This document shows positions 24,904-31,870 of a DNA stretch of 64,000 nucleotides, one piece after another. Location: the NCBI RefSeq assembly GCF_003313505.1, contig NZ_QMHO01000001.1, positions 124,001 through 188,000 on the forward strand, written 5' to 3'. This stretch comes from Pedobacter nanyangensis. Its GTDB lineage: Bacteria; Bacteroidota; Bacteroidia; Sphingobacteriales; Sphingobacteriaceae. A program made the position numbers and the translations under genes. A model generated the notes under the pieces. The model worked only from the letters and a program-made list of their open reading frames with translations, searched no databases and was not told where the DNA came from. The stretch's first letter is position 1; every line of letters begins with the position of its first letter.

Positions 24904-26313
24904 ATGAACACATATCAGATACATACTTACAACAAGAAAAGATTAGCAGACACGACAACGCCTGTGAGCATCTATCTTCGTTTGAGAGATGTTTTTACGA
25001 ACACCATCCTGCTGGAAAGTTCCGATTATCATAGTCGGGAAAACGCTACCAGTTTCGTTTGTGCCGAGCCAGTAGCCGGCTTTGTGGTTAAGGAGGGCAC
25101 GCTTAGCATCAGCTATCCCGATGGGAAAACCGAAACAAAGAACGACTTTGTGCTTTCCAACGAGATCACGGCATTTAAAAACAAGTTTGAGCAAGCAAAC
25201 GCTCCCGAATCAAAACATATTTCGAGCGGTTTATTCGGCTACTTTACCTGGAACTGTGTGCAGTATTTTGAAGACATCAAATTTTCATCGGCTACGCCAG
25301 AAGAAGATAAAATTCCCGAAATGCAGTATCATATCTATCGGTACATTATTGCCATAGACCACTTTAAGAATGAGATCACTTTGTTCAAAAACACCTTCAA
25401 TAACGACGAAGATGAGGATTTGAGCAAGATGGAATACATCATCCAAAATAAAAACTTTCCTGAATATGGCTTTAGCACCAACGGGACTGAAAGTTCAAAC
25501 CTTACCGATCAGGGCTTTATGGATATGGTTGAAAAACTTAAAAAGCATATCTATCGCGGCGATGTTTTCCAGATTGTGCCATCGAGGGCTTTTTCCCAAG
25601 GTTTTTTAGGGGACGAGTTTAACGTGTATCGTTGTTTGCGCTCTATCAATCCATCTCCATACTTATTCTATTTTGATTATGGCAACTTCAAGTTATTTGG
25701 TTCATCGCCAGAAGCTCAAATTACCATCAAAAATGAAACTGCCAATATTTTCCCCATTGCGGGAACTTTCAAGCGCAGCGGTAACGACGAGGAAGATGCC
25801 AAGATTGCCAAAGCTCTGGAAAACGACCCCAAAGAAAGTGCAGAACATGTGATGTTGGTTGATTTGGCCCGCAACGATTTAAGCAGGCACTGCCAGCAAG
25901 TGGAAGTAAAATCGTTTAAAGAAGTACAGTACTACTCGCACTTGATCCACCTGGTGTCCAAAGTAAGCGGAAAGCTTCAGCAAAAAAACAGTGCTTTCAA
26001 AGTAGTGGCAGACACTTATCCCGCAGGAACATTAAGTGGAGCGCCAAAATACAGGGCCATGCAATTGATAGATGAAAATGAAAACTTGGGCCGTAATTTT
26101 TATGCGGGAGCCATTGGCTACATGGGCTTTAACGATGATTTCAACCATGCCATCATGATCAGGACTTTCATGAGCAAGAACAACAAGCTTTATTATAGGG
26201 CTGGCGCTGGCATTGTAGCCGATTCGGTTGCAGAAACCGAGCTTAATGAAGTAAACAATAAAATTGCCGCTTTGCGCAAAGCGATAGAAATGGCCGTGGG
26301 GATTACCCCTTAG
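24904..26313 (+). CDS. trpE: anthranilate synthase component I
   Basis: The 469-residue protein converts chorismate plus ammonia or glutamine to anthranilate, the first step of tryptophan synthesis. The N-terminal domain contains the LLESSDYHS motif (about residues 39-47), the known Trp feedback-binding region. The chorismate-binding domain has GDVFQIVPSRAFSQ, IAGTFKRSGNDEEDA, HVMLVDLARNDLSR, YPAGTLSGAPKYRAM and YYRAGAGIVADSV. Length is typical. It is controlled by the leader attenuator directly upstream and is followed by trpG after 70 bp. Together with TrpG it forms the cytoplasmic anthranilate synthase complex. Confidence 0.96.
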   Translation: MNTYQIHTYNKKRLADTTTPVSIYLRLRDVFTNTILLESSDYHSRENATSFVCAEPVAGFVVKEGTLSISYPDGKTETKNDFVLSNEITAFKNKFEQANAPESKHISSGLFGYFTWNCVQYFEDIKFSSATPEEDKIPEMQYHIYRYIIAIDHFKNEITLFKNTFNNDEDEDLSKMEYIIQNKNFPEYGFSTNGTESSNLTDQGFMDMVEKLKKHIYRGDVFQIVPSRAFSQGFLGDEFNVYRCLRSINPSPYLFYFDYGNFKLFGSSPEAQITIKNETANIFPIAGTFKRSGNDEEDAKIAKALENDPKESAEHVMLVDLARNDLSRHCQQVEVKSFKEVQYYSHLIHLVSKVSGKLQQKNSAFKVVADTYPAGTLSGAPKYRAMQLIDENENLGRNFYAGAIGYMGFNDDFNHAIMIRTFMSKNNKLYYRAGAGIVADSVAETELNEVNNKIAALRKAIEMAVGITP

Positions 26314-26383
26314 CCCCCTAAAGGATAATTACTAGCTGACCGCAAAAAGAATTAATAAATTAAAAAAGATTTTTACAACATAC

Positions 26384-27004
26384 ATGAGCGATAGAAATAC
26401 AAAGTCCCCTTCAGGGGATTTAGGGGCAGGGGTAGTTTTAGTAATAGATAACTACGATAGTTTCACTTATAATTTGGTGCATTTAATTAACGAATTAGGT
26501 TATGAAACCGAAGTGTGGAGGAATGACAAATTTGAACTTTCGGAAGTGGCCAAGTACGATAAAATCCTGCTTTCACCTGGGCCAGGGATTCCAGAAGAGG
26601 CAGGCCTGTTATTGGATGTGATTAAAACCTATGCCAATACCAAAAGCATTATGGGCGTTTGTTTGGGCCAACAGGCTATTGCCGAAGCTTTTGGCGGCAG
26701 CTTGCTCAACTTAGGCCGACCTATGCATGGCATTGCTACCCCCGTAAGCAAAACGGTTGACGACGAACCACTTTTCAAAGACATTGCCGTTCCCTTTGAA
26801 GTGGGCCGTTACCACAGCTGGGTAGTTGATCCCGCTAGTTTACCCGAAAGTTTAACCGTTACATCGGTTGATACCGATGGCCAAATCATGTCGTTAAGAC
26901 ATAAAGAGCTGGATATTTGCGGTGTACAGTTTCATCCCGAAAGTGTATTGACGCCCCAGGGCAAGCAAATGATGAAAAACTGGCTAGAAGGAAGTGAAAA
27001 GTAG
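26384..27004 (+). CDS. trpG: anthranilate synthase component II (glutamine amidotransferase)
   Basis: The 206-residue class I glutamine amidotransferase has VIDNYDSFTYNLVHL, the catalytic Cys in GVCLGQQAIAEAFGG and the His-Glu pair in GVQFHPESVLTPQG. It supplies ammonia to TrpE. About 15 residues precede the normal start of the fold (MSDRNTKSPSGDLGAG), and these codons are made by a G-rich dispersed repeat (26399-26430). No in-frame ATG lies nearer the domain, so the extension is probably translated. No trpD follows, although trpEGDC is the usual order in related genomes. Confidence 0.94.
   Translation: MSDRNTKSPSGDLGAGVVLVIDNYDSFTYNLVHLINELGYETEVWRNDKFELSEVAKYDKILLSPGPGIPEEAGLLLDVIKTYANTKSIMGVCLGQQAIAEAFGGSLLNLGRPMHGIATPVSKTVDDEPLFKDIAVPFEVGRYHSWVVDPASLPESLTVTSVDTDGQIMSLRHKELDICGVQFHPESVLTPQGKQMMKNWLEGSEK
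26399..26430 (+). repeat. dispersed repeat inside the start of trpG
   Basis: The text AAAGTCCCCTTCAGGGGATT, then TAGGGGCAGGGG, looks like a family of intergenic repeats common in Pedobacter-like genomes (recalled). A short inverted fragment, TAGCCCCCTAAAGG, sits at the end of trpE (26312-26325). Here the repeat is in frame and encodes the first residues of TrpG. Confidence 0.5.
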
Positions 27005-27013
27005 AAACGCTAA

Positions 27014-27090
27014 ATGATCGTCATTGCGAGCAACGAAGCAATCTCAAAGCGATTACATGAGCTTCGTTTCCCGCAATGCGTCCCCAAAAT
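27014..27090. repeat. dispersed GTCATTGCGAGCAACGAAGC-type repeat
   Basis: The region between trpG and trpC reads ATCGTCATTGCGAGCAACGA followed by AGCAATCTC, then an approximately complementary half ending CCCGCAATGCG. This is a short mobile-looking repeat type frequent between genes in Bacteroidota. It contains an ATG (27076) that must not be taken as the start of trpC. Confidence 0.6.
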
Positions 27091-27096
27091 AAGAAC

Positions 27097-27879
27097 ATGA
27101 ACATACTCGACAAAATCGTTCTACGAAAAAAAGAAGAAGTTGCCGCTGCCAAACAACTAAAAAGTGTAAAAGAGTTGGAAAGCAGCCCCGCATTTGGACG
27201 AACTCCATATCGTTTTAAGGATTTTTTACTCGCTGAAGATAGAACAGGGATCATTGCCGAATTCAAAAAGCAATCGCCTTCAAAAGGAGTGATCAATGGC
27301 AATGCTGACGTTAAGGAAATTACCCAAGCTTACAATTCAGCGGGTGCTTCGGCACTTTCTGTACTGACGGATACTGATTTCTTTGGCGGCAAAAAAGAAG
27401 ATTTAATCCAAGCACGCAGCGTGAATGAAATTCCAATTTTGAGGAAGGATTTCATGATTGACGAATATCAAATTTTAGAGGCCAAAGCTTGGGGAGCCGA
27501 CGTAATTTTACTGATTGCTGCTATTTTAAGTCCGCAGCAAATTGTGGATTTAGGTAAGCTTGCTCAAAGTTTGGGATTGAATGTATTATTGGAAGTACAT
27601 GACCTTGCAGAATTGGAACGCAGCATTTGTCCGCACCTTGACGCCATTGGCGTAAACAACAGAAATCTTGGCGATTTTACGGTGAACATCCAAACTTCTT
27701 TTGATTTGGTTGATAAAATTCCTGATGAATTTTTAAAGATTTCGGAAAGCGCCATTAGCCATCCACAAACCATTAAGGATTTAAAACAGGTAGGTTTCCA
27801 AGGTTTCTTAATTGGCGAAAACTTTATGAAAACGGAGCATCCTGGTTTGGCAATGCAAAAATTTGTTGGGGAGTTGTAG
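27097..27879 (+). CDS. trpC: indole-3-glycerol-phosphate synthase
   Basis: The start is the ATG at 27097 (MNILDKIVLRKKEEVAAAK), giving 260 residues; an in-frame ATG 21 bp upstream lies in repeat DNA. The TIM-barrel carries the family motifs IIAEFKKQSPSKGVIN (catalytic Lys), ALSVLTDTDFFGG, LRKDFMIDEYQILEA, GVNNRNLGDF and ISESAISH. It closes the indole ring from CdRP in the cytoplasm. It is the last gene of this trp cluster. trpD, trpF, trpB and trpA are not in the window, so tryptophan synthesis must rely on genes elsewhere. Confidence 0.95.
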   Translation: MNILDKIVLRKKEEVAAAKQLKSVKELESSPAFGRTPYRFKDFLLAEDRTGIIAEFKKQSPSKGVINGNADVKEITQAYNSAGASALSVLTDTDFFGGKKEDLIQARSVNEIPILRKDFMIDEYQILEAKAWGADVILLIAAILSPQQIVDLGKLAQSLGLNVLLEVHDLAELERSICPHLDAIGVNNRNLGDFTVNIQTSFDLVDKIPDEFLKISESAISHPQTIKDLKQVGFQGFLIGENFMKTEHPGLAMQKFVGEL

Positions 27880-27899
27880 TTCCATTAACTGAAAAGAGA

Positions 27900-27926
27900 C
27901 TTGCGAAGTTTTAAAAGCTTCGCAAG
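27900..27926 (+). terminator. hairpin after trpC
   Basis: CTTGCGAAG (27900-27908) and CTTCGCAAG (27918-27926) form a 9-bp stem with a 9-nt loop, 20 bp after the trpC stop. There is no plus-strand T run, so it may be a weak terminator or another dispersed palindrome. Confidence 0.45.
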
Positions 27927-27954
27927 CCCGCAATAACGACAAGAATAAGTTGAG

Positions 27955-28000
27955 CAGCCCAACACTAAACACTAACGCCTAGCCACTAACCACTACTCCC
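27955..28000. repeat. ACTAA-rich intergenic tract
   Basis: Low-complexity repeats of cactaacc/cactaaa units (CACTAAACACTAACGCCTAG, then CCACTAACCACTACTCCC) fill the gap before the convergent gene. Similar tracts occur at 33770-33804 and 39043-39075. Confidence 0.55.
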
Positions 28001-28659
28001 TAACGATCAAACTTCACGCATTCTTTCAACTGCTTTTCGGTGTAAGCCAGTTCATACTGCTTCAATACGTCATCAGGTACGCCATTCCATTGGTTGGGTG
28101 AATTTCCGGCATAGCCGATATCCGCCACACCCATTTCTGAAGTATAAAAGCCAGAAGCCACCAAATTGCGCATACGGTTAAAAAACGCCACACCCTGGCT
28201 CATTTCGGGCTTTGCTTTGTTAGGATAGGCAATCATATCTATCAATTCTATTTGTTGCTTATCGCTGCACTCCCTAAAAGGTTTGCCAAAACGGTTTAAG
28301 CATTGTAAATCTAGCCAACGCAAACCTCCCCGCATAGGAATTTGGTGTTGCGGCATGTCTTTCACAATAAACTCAATAAACTCAGGCACTTTCGCTTCCG
28401 AGGCACTTCCGCTCACTTCATCCTTCGGGATAATGATATCCGACAAGATGGTAATGGTAGCCATTTCCTCTTTGCTGAAGAAGTTTGCTTGAGCCAAAAG
28501 CTCCTTTTCCCTCACAAGTTCTTCCTTTGCCCGGTCATAGGTAAATTCCGGATCGGTTACCGCTCCCCCCTTGTCATCTTTGGGTTTACAGCCACTTACC
28601 AAAGCCGTGCCCGAAATGGCCCCAACACCTAATAATTTTAATGTTTCTCTCCTGTTCAT
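28000..28659 (-). CDS. gluconate 2-dehydrogenase subunit 3-like Tat lipoprotein
   Basis: The 219-residue protein starts MNRRETLKLLGVGAISG with a twin-arginine signal and a lipobox ending VSGC (Cys at about residue 24), so it is exported folded and lipid-anchored. The rest fits the gluconate 2-dehydrogenase subunit 3 family (PF13618): ATITILSDIIIPKDEVSGSA and a C-terminal YELAYTEKQLKECVKFDR. In known systems this small subunit carries or stabilises the GMC catalytic subunit during Tat export. The GMC gene begins 3 bp away upstream in the same operon. No cytochrome c subunit is adjacent. Confidence 0.9.
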   Translation of the reverse strand: MNRRETLKLLGVGAISGTALVSGCKPKDDKGGAVTDPEFTYDRAKEELVREKELLAQANFFSKEEMATITILSDIIIPKDEVSGSASEAKVPEFIEFIVKDMPQHQIPMRGGLRWLDLQCLNRFGKPFRECSDKQQIELIDMIAYPNKAKPEMSQGVAFFNRMRNLVASGFYTSEMGVADIGYAGNSPNQWNGVPDDVLKQYELAYTEKQLKECVKFDR

Positions 28660-28661
28660 GG

Positions 28662-30395
28662 CTATAAGTTTTGTTTTTTCATTTCAGCAATAATGTATTC
28701 GCTGGCCCTCATGGAAAGTGCCAAAATGGTCCAGGTAATGTTTTTATCCGCTTGCGACGTAAAAGCGGCGCCATCTACAACAAACAAATTTTTACAGTCG
28801 TGCGCCTGGTTGTACTTGTTCAGTACCGAAGTTTTTGGATCACTGCCCATACGTGCCGTTCCGGCTTCATGGATAATTTTTCCCGGAGACTCCAGTCCGT
28901 AGTTGTTCTCTTTATTATAGTCGCCACCCCAAGTTACAATTGCACCCATATTGTGCATCATTTCATCAAACGTTTCTTTCATGTGCTTGGCCTGCAAAAT
29001 CTCATGATCGCTCCATTTCACGTTAAATTTCAATACCGGGATCCCAAATTTATCTACCACGTTAGGGTCAATTTCACAGCGGTTGTCATATAATGGTATG
29101 GCCTCTCCACGGCCGGCCATGCCCACACTTGCCCCATAAAAATAACGATAATCTTCTTTCAGCGACTTGCCGTAACCCCCGGCTTCTTTTTGTTGCCCCC
29201 TAACAGCGAATTTGCCGTTCATCCCTTCGATACCGCCACCAAAACCATAGGCTGGCTGGCTCATTCCGCCCCAGTACTCAATGTGGTAACCACGGGGGAA
29301 ATCAAGTTTTTTATTGTCTAGCCACCAAGGCGAGTAAATATGCATGCCCCCTACACCATCTTCATTGTAACGTTTTCTGTCAAAAAGCTGCGGAAGCACC
29401 CCGCCCATTGCCGCTCCGGTGGAGTCATGCAGGTAACGGCCCACTACATCACTGCTATTGGCCAAACCATTCGGATGTCGTTTCGACTTTGAGTTCAGCA
29501 ATAAACGGGAAGATTCGCAAGCACTTGCCGCTAAAATAACCGTACGGCCGGTTACCTGGTATTCCATCATGTCATCTTTGTTGATGTACGAAATACCTGT
29601 GGCCAAACCTTCGTTGTTGGTTAGCACTTCCCTGGCCATTGCATTAGGCACCACATCAATATTTCCTGTGGCCAGGGCCGGATAAATCAACACATTGGTA
29701 GAAGAAAAATCGGCCTTTGCCATGCTACAGTTCCTATTGCACTGTCCACAAAAAAAGCAAACGCCTCGCTCATCATTCAATTTTTGAGTAAGGATAGACA
29801 GCCTTGAAGGAATTACCTTTACGCCCGAAACCGCCGCACCCTTTTGGATAAAAAGTTCGTGCAAGCGTGGCTTTGGCGGCGGAAGAAAAAAACCATCCGG
29901 ATGGTCTTCCAGCCCTTCATTGGTACCAAAAATACCGATCAATTTATCAACCCTATCGTAAAACGGTTTAATATCTTCATAACCGATAGGCCAGTTTTCT
30001 CCCAGCCCATCAATGTCTTTTCTCTTAAAATCCTTGGGGCCAAACCGCAGCGAAATGCGCCCCCAGTGGTTGGTTCTACCGCCAAGCATCCTCGCTCTCC
30101 ACCAGTCCCATTCAGTACCTGGCGCTTTGGTGTAAGGCTCACCCTCTACATCCCAACCATAGTAGCACGCATCAAAATCGCCAAAGGGCCTAAATTTTGT
30201 GCTTGCTCCCCTACGTGGCGATTCCCAGGGGTTTTTCAACTGCGTAATATTTTTCTGAGGGTCGTACATGGCCCCGGCTTCCAAAAGGCACACCTTTAAT
30301 CCCGCCTTGGCCAGCGTATATGCCGCCATGCCCCCGCCAGCGCCCGAGCCCACAATTACCGCATCATAATGTTTGCTTTGTTTTTTAATTTGCAT
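28662..30395 (-). CDS. GMC-family oxidoreductase (sugar or polyol dehydrogenase type)
   Basis: The 577-residue flavoprotein has the FAD-binding VGSGAGGG motif (about residues 15-22) and LLEAG. It also has the GMC substrate-side segments LGGRTNHWGRISLR and a C-terminal TARMGSDPKTSVLN, then VVDGAAFTSQADKNITWT. A Cys-rich piece CFFCGQCNRNCSMAKADF (about 218-235) resembles those in gluconate and fructose dehydrogenase catalytic subunits and could hold a redox centre. It lacks its own signal, so it is probably carried out by the Tat lipoprotein partner. The electron acceptor is unknown because no cytochrome gene is next to it. Confidence 0.92.
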   Translation of the reverse strand: MQIKKQSKHYDAVIVGSGAGGGMAAYTLAKAGLKVCLLEAGAMYDPQKNITQLKNPWESPRRGASTKFRPFGDFDACYYGWDVEGEPYTKAPGTEWDWWRARMLGGRTNHWGRISLRFGPKDFKRKDIDGLGENWPIGYEDIKPFYDRVDKLIGIFGTNEGLEDHPDGFFLPPPKPRLHELFIQKGAAVSGVKVIPSRLSILTQKLNDERGVCFFCGQCNRNCSMAKADFSSTNVLIYPALATGNIDVVPNAMAREVLTNNEGLATGISYINKDDMMEYQVTGRTVILAASACESSRLLLNSKSKRHPNGLANSSDVVGRYLHDSTGAAMGGVLPQLFDRKRYNEDGVGGMHIYSPWWLDNKKLDFPRGYHIEYWGGMSQPAYGFGGGIEGMNGKFAVRGQQKEAGGYGKSLKEDYRYFYGASVGMAGRGEAIPLYDNRCEIDPNVVDKFGIPVLKFNVKWSDHEILQAKHMKETFDEMMHNMGAIVTWGGDYNKENNYGLESPGKIIHEAGTARMGSDPKTSVLNKYNQAHDCKNLFVVDGAAFTSQADKNITWTILALSMRASEYIIAEMKKQNL

Positions 30396-30573
30396 TAGGC
30401 TTATAAGTTAGTAGGCTCAAGTTAACGCATTTTTGCTTGATGCACAAAAAATTGTACCAGCCATGGTTATATTTTAATGAAGAAAATTTAAGCAGGCTCC
30501 TATGGGCTACAGCAGCCCCGAGGTACGATGGCTAAAGTGAGCGGGGCTGCCGTTCCAATCGGGTTTAACAAAC

Positions 30574-30883
30574 TTGGGTTCGATCGGCAAAAAGCATAAG
30601 CCCTGTCCATAGGTTTAGGTTTAGGACCTCGAAGAGGTCAAATAGTTATAAAAAACAGACCTATTTCCTTCGGGTACGACTCCTACGGAGTCGCATGATT
30701 GCGCCCAGATATTTATCTATAAGGATTGAAATCCTTCGGATTTCCCGGTTCCCAATTAGACCTGTGGTTGGTGTTAGACCTATGGTTGGTGTTATCACCA
30801 ACCACAGCACTAACCATTATATAAACATATCCAAAGATCTCTCCAAAAGGTCGAGATGACGAAATGTCTATACCACTAAACAT
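30574..30883. repeat. long tandem repeat unit A (310 bp)
   Basis: The unit starts TTGGGTTCGATCGGCAAAAA and contains palindromes GACCTCGAAGAGGTC, GACTCCTACGGAGTC and GGATTGAAATCC, then a block with GGTTGGTGTTATCACCAACC (hairpin) and AAAGGTCGAGATGACGAAAT. It differs from unit B mainly by six extra bases (a doubled ggttta). Confidence 0.9.
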
Positions 30884-31187
30884 TTGGGTTTGATCGGCAA
30901 AAAGCATAAGCCCAGTCCATAGGTTTAGGACCTCGAAGAGGTCAAATAGTTATAAAAAACAGACCTACTTCCTTCGGGTACGACTCCTACGGAGTCGCAT
31001 GATTGCGCCTAGATATTTATCTATAAGGATTGAAATCCTTCGGATTTCCCGGTTCCCAATTAGACCTGTGGTTGGTGTTAGACCTATGGTTGGTGTTATC
31101 ACCAACCACAGCACTAACCATTATATAAACATATCCAAAGATCTCTCCAAAAGGTCGAGATGACGAAATGTCTATACCACTAACCAT
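30884..31187. repeat. long tandem repeat unit B (about 304 bp)
   Basis: This is an almost exact copy of unit A, differing at a handful of positions (for example TTTGATCGG for TTCGATCGG and CTACTTCC for CTATTTCC) and lacking six bases. High identity implies a recent duplication. Confidence 0.9.
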
Positions 31188-31221
31188 TCTACTGATCGCC
31201 ATTATAAGAACATCAAAATCT

Positions 31222-31343
31222 ATTAGACCTGTGGTTGGTGTTATCGCCAACCACACCACTAACCATTGTATAAAAATATCCAAAGATCTATCCAAAAGGT
31301 CGAGATGACGAAATGTCTATACCACTAACCATTATACTGATCG
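31222..31343. repeat. partial repeat unit C
   Basis: It repeats only the last third of the long unit: GGTTGGTGTTATCGCCAACC hairpin, the CCAAAGATCTATCC segment, GGTCGAGATGACGAAATG and a TACTGATCGCCAT end. The hairpin has one C-to-G type change relative to the other copies. Confidence 0.85.
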
Positions 31344-31356
31344 CCATCACTAACCA

Positions 31357-31500
31357 TTAGACCTATGGTTGGTGTTATCACCAACCACACCACTAACCAT
31401 TGTATAAACATATCCAAAGATCTATCCAAAAGGTCGAGATGACGAAATGTCTATACCACTAACCATTATACTGATCGCCATTATAAGAACATCAAAATCT
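31357..31500. repeat. partial repeat unit D
   Basis: A further copy of the same third, with an intact GGTTGGTGTTATCACCAACC hairpin. It ends with the same ATCGCCATTATAAGAACATC text that follows unit B at 31195, so the array has grown by more than one duplication step. Confidence 0.85.
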
Positions 31501-31806
31501 ATTTTTAAAAAGCAATGTTCGGCAACGCTTGGGCTACGGCAGCCCCGCTCATTCACTACAAGTCCTCATCCGCTCACGCTCCTTGCGGGCTTTCCGTTGC
31601 TATCGGGTTTAGGTTACTTAAACCTGTGCACGGCACTTGCCCACTAAACCCGGCAGCAGCGGATACCGGCCCTGTGGCTAAGGCCTGTAGCCATATGAGC
31701 GGATGACGGGGCTAGCGTAAATAGCCGAAAAAACATTGCTTTGCCTCTATTTCAGCATCCTAAAATTGCTTTTCCCAGAAAATATCTTTCTTGTTATAAA
31801 CGTAAA

Positions 31807-31830
31807 AAATATCCCCAAAACGGGGTATTT
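31807..31830 (+). promoter_or_regulatory. CCCC/GGGG inverted repeat before the M61 peptidase
   Basis: AAATATCCCC-aaaac-GGGGTATTT forms an imperfect inverted repeat 41 bp before the start codon. It could be an operator or an mRNA leader hairpin. No regulator can be assigned. Confidence 0.35.
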
Positions 31831-31870
31831 ACAAAAGGAAGTTTTAACTTCAACCATTAAACTGCACAAA

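Larger units (their letters stand above)
30480..31730. repeat. 1.25-kb composite repeat array with inverted flanks
   Basis: This 1.4-kb gene-free interval is built of repeats. Two outer GC-rich parts share an exact inverted 15-mer (TGAGCGGGGCTGCCG at 30538-30552 and its complement at 31537-31551). Between them lie two near-identical units of about 305-310 bp and two shorter partial copies. Short minus-strand ORFs here only reflect the repeat and are not genes. No coding sequence is supported. Confidence 0.85.

Noticed and set aside
30713..31295. Two short minus-strand ORFs (64 and 92 codons) with the same C-terminus
   Set aside because: They are translations of the tandem repeat units; identical tails reflect repeat identity, and codons run through palindromes. 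No homology or start signals support them.
30574..31500. CRISPR-like array
   Set aside because: Repeats are about 300 bp or 120 bp long and of uneven spacing, with no short constant repeat, unique spacers or cas genes.
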